Below are positions 5,520 to 6,193 of a stretch of DNA of 6,193 nucleotides, one piece after another (position 1 is the stretch's first letter; every line of letters starts with the position of its first letter). Origin of the DNA: Pseudomonadota bacterium (GTDB lineage: Bacteria; Pseudomonadota; Gammaproteobacteria; Burkholderiales; Burkholderiaceae_C); NCBI GenBank assembly GCA_018241985.1, contig JAFECV010000143.1, positions 1 through 6,193 on the forward strand. Reading direction: 5' to 3'. The notes beneath the pieces are model-generated. The model saw only the letters and a program-made list of their open reading frames with translations. It searched no databases and was not told the DNA's origin. The position numbers and the translations under genes are program-made.

Positions 5520-6193
5520 ATGCGCATGAACCACTCCAAAAAACCCGTTGCGTCGACCGTCGCGGCGATCGCCGCCTGCTGCTTCATCGCGCCGCTGGCG
5601 CATGCGGCGCCGCCCGCCGCCCCGGCGTCGAAAATCGACGCGATGCAGAATGAAATCGATGCGATGGCGAAGCAGTTGCAGGAAATGAAGCAACAGCTGC
5701 TGCAGATGAAGCAGGAGAACGCGCAGTTGCGCAATCAACAGACCGAGACCGCGCGCCAGACGCAACAAGCCGTCACCCAGCAGAAGGAACTGCAGACGCA
5801 GGTGACGGCTGCGACGCAAACTGCGCAGTCCGCGCAGAGCGCGGCAAGCAAGCCATCCCCGCTCGACAACGTCAGTCTTTGGGGCTATGGCGAGCTCTAC
5901 TACACGCATCCGACGAACAAGAAGCAGGATACGCGCGCCGATCTCGCCCGCGCGGTGTTCGGGCTCGGGTACCAGTTCAACGACACGACCCGCTTCAACT
6001 CGGAGTACGAGATCGAGCACGCGGTGGCGTCTGCCGACGACGTCGGCGAGTCCGAGGTGGAGCAGTTCTACGTCGACCATCGCTTCAACCCCTCGTTGTC
6101 GACACGGGCCGGGCTGTTTCTGATCCCGGCGGGGTTGCTCAACGAAAACCACGAACCGACGAACTTCTACGGTGTCACGCGCAACTTCGTCGA
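5520..6193 (+). CDS. Outer-membrane porin with N-terminal coiled coil (3' end missing)
   Basis: The first 224 codons of a larger protein, open to the window end. Residues 1-29 are a signal peptide ending LAHA before APP. Residues 39-70 form a textbook coiled coil: Ile39, Met42, Ile46, Met49, Leu53, Met56, Leu60, Met63, Asn67 and Leu70 keep 3-4 spacing. A Gln/Thr/Ala-rich linker runs to about 112. From NVSLWGYGELYY (117-128) alternating polar/aromatic beta strands begin, and GLFLIPAGLLNENHEPTNFYG (198-218) resembles a motif I recall in OprO/OprP-like porins. It probably forms a trimeric outer-membrane channel; the substrate cannot be read. ATG 5520 is preferred; ATG 5484 (12 codons earlier) and ATG 5526 are in-frame alternatives, none with a strong ribosome site. 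The 41-bp gap and lack of a terminator suggest co-transcription with the peroxidase. Confidence 0.85.
   Translation, partial: MRMNHSKKPVASTVAAIAACCFIAPLAHAAPPAAPASKIDAMQNEIDAMAKQLQEMKQQLLQMKQENAQLRNQQTETARQTQQAVTQQKELQTQVTAATQTAQSAQSAASKPSPLDNVSLWGYGELYYTHPTNKKQDTRADLARAVFGLGYQFNDTTRFNSEYEIEHAVASADDVGESEVEQFYVDHRFNPSLSTRAGLFLIPAGLLNENHEPTNFYGVTRNFV

Overview
The window is high-GC, with strong G/C preference at third codon positions. It looks like chromosomal DNA of a betaproteobacterium (Burkholderiales or Rhodocyclales type). Three things suggest this: a roughly 965-residue class II ribonucleotide reductase with a duplicated C-terminal module and a Cys-rich tail, a 210-residue protein resembling a conserved betaproteobacterial hypothetical family, and the start of a small divergent gene next to nrdJ that resembles one I recall from that lineage. 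The lineage call rests on remembered protein resemblance, not on a database search.

Layout, left to right. Positions 1-50 hold the first codons of a minus-strand gene that runs out of the window. A 167-bp divergent intergenic region follows, and then nrdJ (218-3115, +), the cobalamin-dependent ribonucleotide reductase. A strong 12-bp hairpin (3125-3154) separates nrdJ from a convergent minus-strand gene for a conserved protein of unknown function (3159-3791). A short divergent spacer leads to a complete tRNA-Leu(UAA) gene with encoded CCA (3861-3947, +). About 220 bp without a gene follow, and the last 110 bp of this stretch are clearly more AT-rich than the rest. That AT-rich part carries two promoter candidates and a palindrome resembling a Fur box. 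It leads into a two-gene unit: a di-haem cytochrome c peroxidase/MauG-family lipoprotein (4168-5478, +) and, 41 bp later, an outer-membrane porin with an N-terminal coiled coil (from 5520, +, cut by the window end).

The left half is housekeeping: dNTP synthesis that does not depend on oxygen or a di-iron centre, and a leucine tRNA. The right half is an envelope redox/transport unit. Its peroxidase is predicted to be lipid-anchored, probably to the outer membrane, and its partner is a beta-barrel porin. If the Fur-like site is real, the unit would be induced by iron limitation. That control, and any shared substrate of the peroxidase and porin, are the least explained and most interesting points here. 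I found no mobile element, CRISPR array or riboswitch.
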